A DNA stretch of 32,819 bases from Pelotomaculum sp. DTU098 (GTDB lineage: Bacteria > Bacillota > Desulfotomaculia > Desulfotomaculales > Pelotomaculaceae). The stretch is taken from positions 1-32,819 of the forward strand of contig LFSA01000012.1 of assembly GCA_001512635.1 (NCBI GenBank). The letters run 5' to 3'. This document shows, one piece after another, positions 31,988 through 32,819 of this stretch (positions are counted from its first letter, which is position 1; every line of letters begins with the position of its first letter). Both the position numbers and the translations under genes were made by a program. The notes below the pieces were generated by a model that was not told the origin of the DNA, did no database searches, and worked only from the letters and a program-made list of their open reading frames with translations.

Positions 31988-32819
31988 ATGCCGTTATACT
32001 TAGATGTTCTTGGGGTTGAGTGCGCCTACGGCGCGGTCAAGGTTATCGACGGCATGACCTTTTCCATTGGGCAGGGATGTTTTGCGGGCATTATCGGGCC
32101 CAACGGCTCGGGTAAGTCGACGCTCCTGAGGTGTATCAGCCGCACCTTGAAGCCCGTCAGGGGAACAGTCCTGCTCCAGGGTGAGAGCCTGTACAAAATG
32201 AGCCCCCGGGAAGTGGCCAGGAAAATGGCCGTGGTGCCCCAGGAAACAGCTGTTAACTTCCCCTTTACGGTGGAAGAGATAATTATGATGGGCCGGTCCC
32301 CCCACCTGGGGCGCTTTCAGGCGGAGGGTAAAAGGGATTACGAGATAACCAGCCGGTCCATGGACCTGACCAATACACGGCACCTGGCAGGCCGGCAGAT
32401 TACGGCCATCAGCGGCGGCGAGCGGCAGAGGGTAATCATAGCCAAGGCCCTGGCCCAGGAACCGGAGCTGATCCTCCTGGACGAGCCCACTTCCCACCTG
32501 GATATCAACCAGCAGGTGGAAATCTTGAGCCTCCTGCAACGCCTGAACAGGGAGGGCGGTTTGACTGTCCTGGCCGTCTTTCATGACTTAAACCTGGCTG
32601 CCCAGTTCTGCGACCTGATGATTTTAATGCATGGGGGCAAAGCTTACCGGGTGGGGAAACCGGATGAGGTGTTGACTGCCGAGAACATTGAAGAAGTTTA
32701 CGGGACACGGGTTCTGGTCAAAAAGCACCCGGTCACAGGCCGGCCTGCCGTGTTTTTGCTAACCCGGGGCGGGCTGGAGGCCTCTGGAAAGGGGCGGGTT
32801 CATGTTATCTGTGGAGGCG
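31988..32819 (+). CDS. btuD: corrinoid ABC transporter ATPase, BtuD type (partial, runs off window)
   Basis: The ATP-hydrolysing subunit of the importer. The frame is open from ATG 31988 (after AAGGGGG) to the window edge, at least 277 residues. Walker A GPNGSGKST is at 37-45, the Q-loop in VVPQE, the signature SGGERQ at 142-147, Walker B LILLDEP with D165-E166, and the H-loop H199. A standard BtuD ends near residue 255. Here the frame continues with HPVTGRPAVFLLTRGG and GRVHVICGG past the ABC domain, so there is a C-terminal extension whose end lies outside the window. Confidence 0.92.
   Translation, partial: MPLYLDVLGVECAYGAVKVIDGMTFSIGQGCFAGIIGPNGSGKSTLLRCISRTLKPVRGTVLLQGESLYKMSPREVARKMAVVPQETAVNFPFTVEEIIMMGRSPHLGRFQAEGKRDYEITSRSMDLTNTRHLAGRQITAISGGERQRVIIAKALAQEPELILLDEPTSHLDINQQVEILSLLQRLNREGGLTVLAVFHDLNLAAQFCDLMILMHGGKAYRVGKPDEVLTAENIEEVYGTRVLVKKHPVTGRPAVFLLTRGGLEASGKGRVHVICGG

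Overview
The window looks like chromosomal DNA of an endospore-forming, anaerobic Gram-positive bacterium of the Clostridia, most likely Peptococcaceae (the Pelotomaculum/Desulfotomaculum/Moorella group). This is inferred from gene order and content, not from a database match. The evidence is: a Firmicutes-type T-box ahead of metG; the conserved chain metG-tatD-(3D/G5 protein)-rsmA-yabG-ispE-spoVG-glmU-prs; many TTG and GTG starts behind strong AGGAGG sites; a SipL-type spore-coat protein; and a corrinoid salvage set. Base composition is moderately GC-rich. I saw no rRNA, tRNA, CRISPR-Cas locus or intact insertion sequence.

1-5,700: a sigma-A-like promoter and a methionine T-box (specifier ATG) control metG. 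It is followed by tatD, a corrinoid adenosyltransferase (cobO), a UPF0158 protein, and a secreted DUF348/G5/3D cell-wall protein of the YabE type. 5,700-11,300: rsmA (ksgA), a YkuK-like RNase H-fold protein, a convergent family 2 glycosyltransferase, the sporulation protease yabG behind a sigma-K/E-like promoter, a trypsin-like protease with an unusual N-terminal module, an unrecognised protein, and a small protein built on a GX3 repeat.

11,300-17,600: a secreted double-CAP protein; then a block that looks devoted to the spore surface: sipL (three SPOCS domains plus LysM, behind a sigma-E/K-like promoter) and a protein joining one SPOCS domain to a beta-sandwich-like domain. After these come a YbaB/EbfC paralogue, an unrecognised Gly/Pro-rich protein, and two small paralogous proteins on the other strand. 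17,600-20,180: a YdcZ-type small membrane protein, a ZIP metal transporter, and an L,D-transpeptidase with LysM.

20,180-27,000: ispE, a GntR/FCD regulator overlapping a MobA-like nucleotidyltransferase, a GNAT-like protein, spoVG (sigma-H-like promoter, preceded by two 32-bp direct repeats), glmU and prs. These supply isoprenoid, UDP-GlcNAc and PRPP precursors. 27,000-32,819: a sucrose-phosphatase-like HAD hydrolase, a UPF0316 membrane protein with an apparent -1 frameshift, then a corrinoid salvage group: cbiZ, btuF, btuC and btuD. BtuD runs off the right edge. A decayed tnpB 3' end sits between btuF and btuC. Together with cobO, these genes suggest import of corrinoids, remodelling of their side chain, and adenosylation.

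The least explained parts are the spore-surface block with its YbaB paralogue and small paralogous proteins, the GX3-repeat protein next to yabG, the two 32-bp repeats before spoVG, and the split UPF0316 gene.
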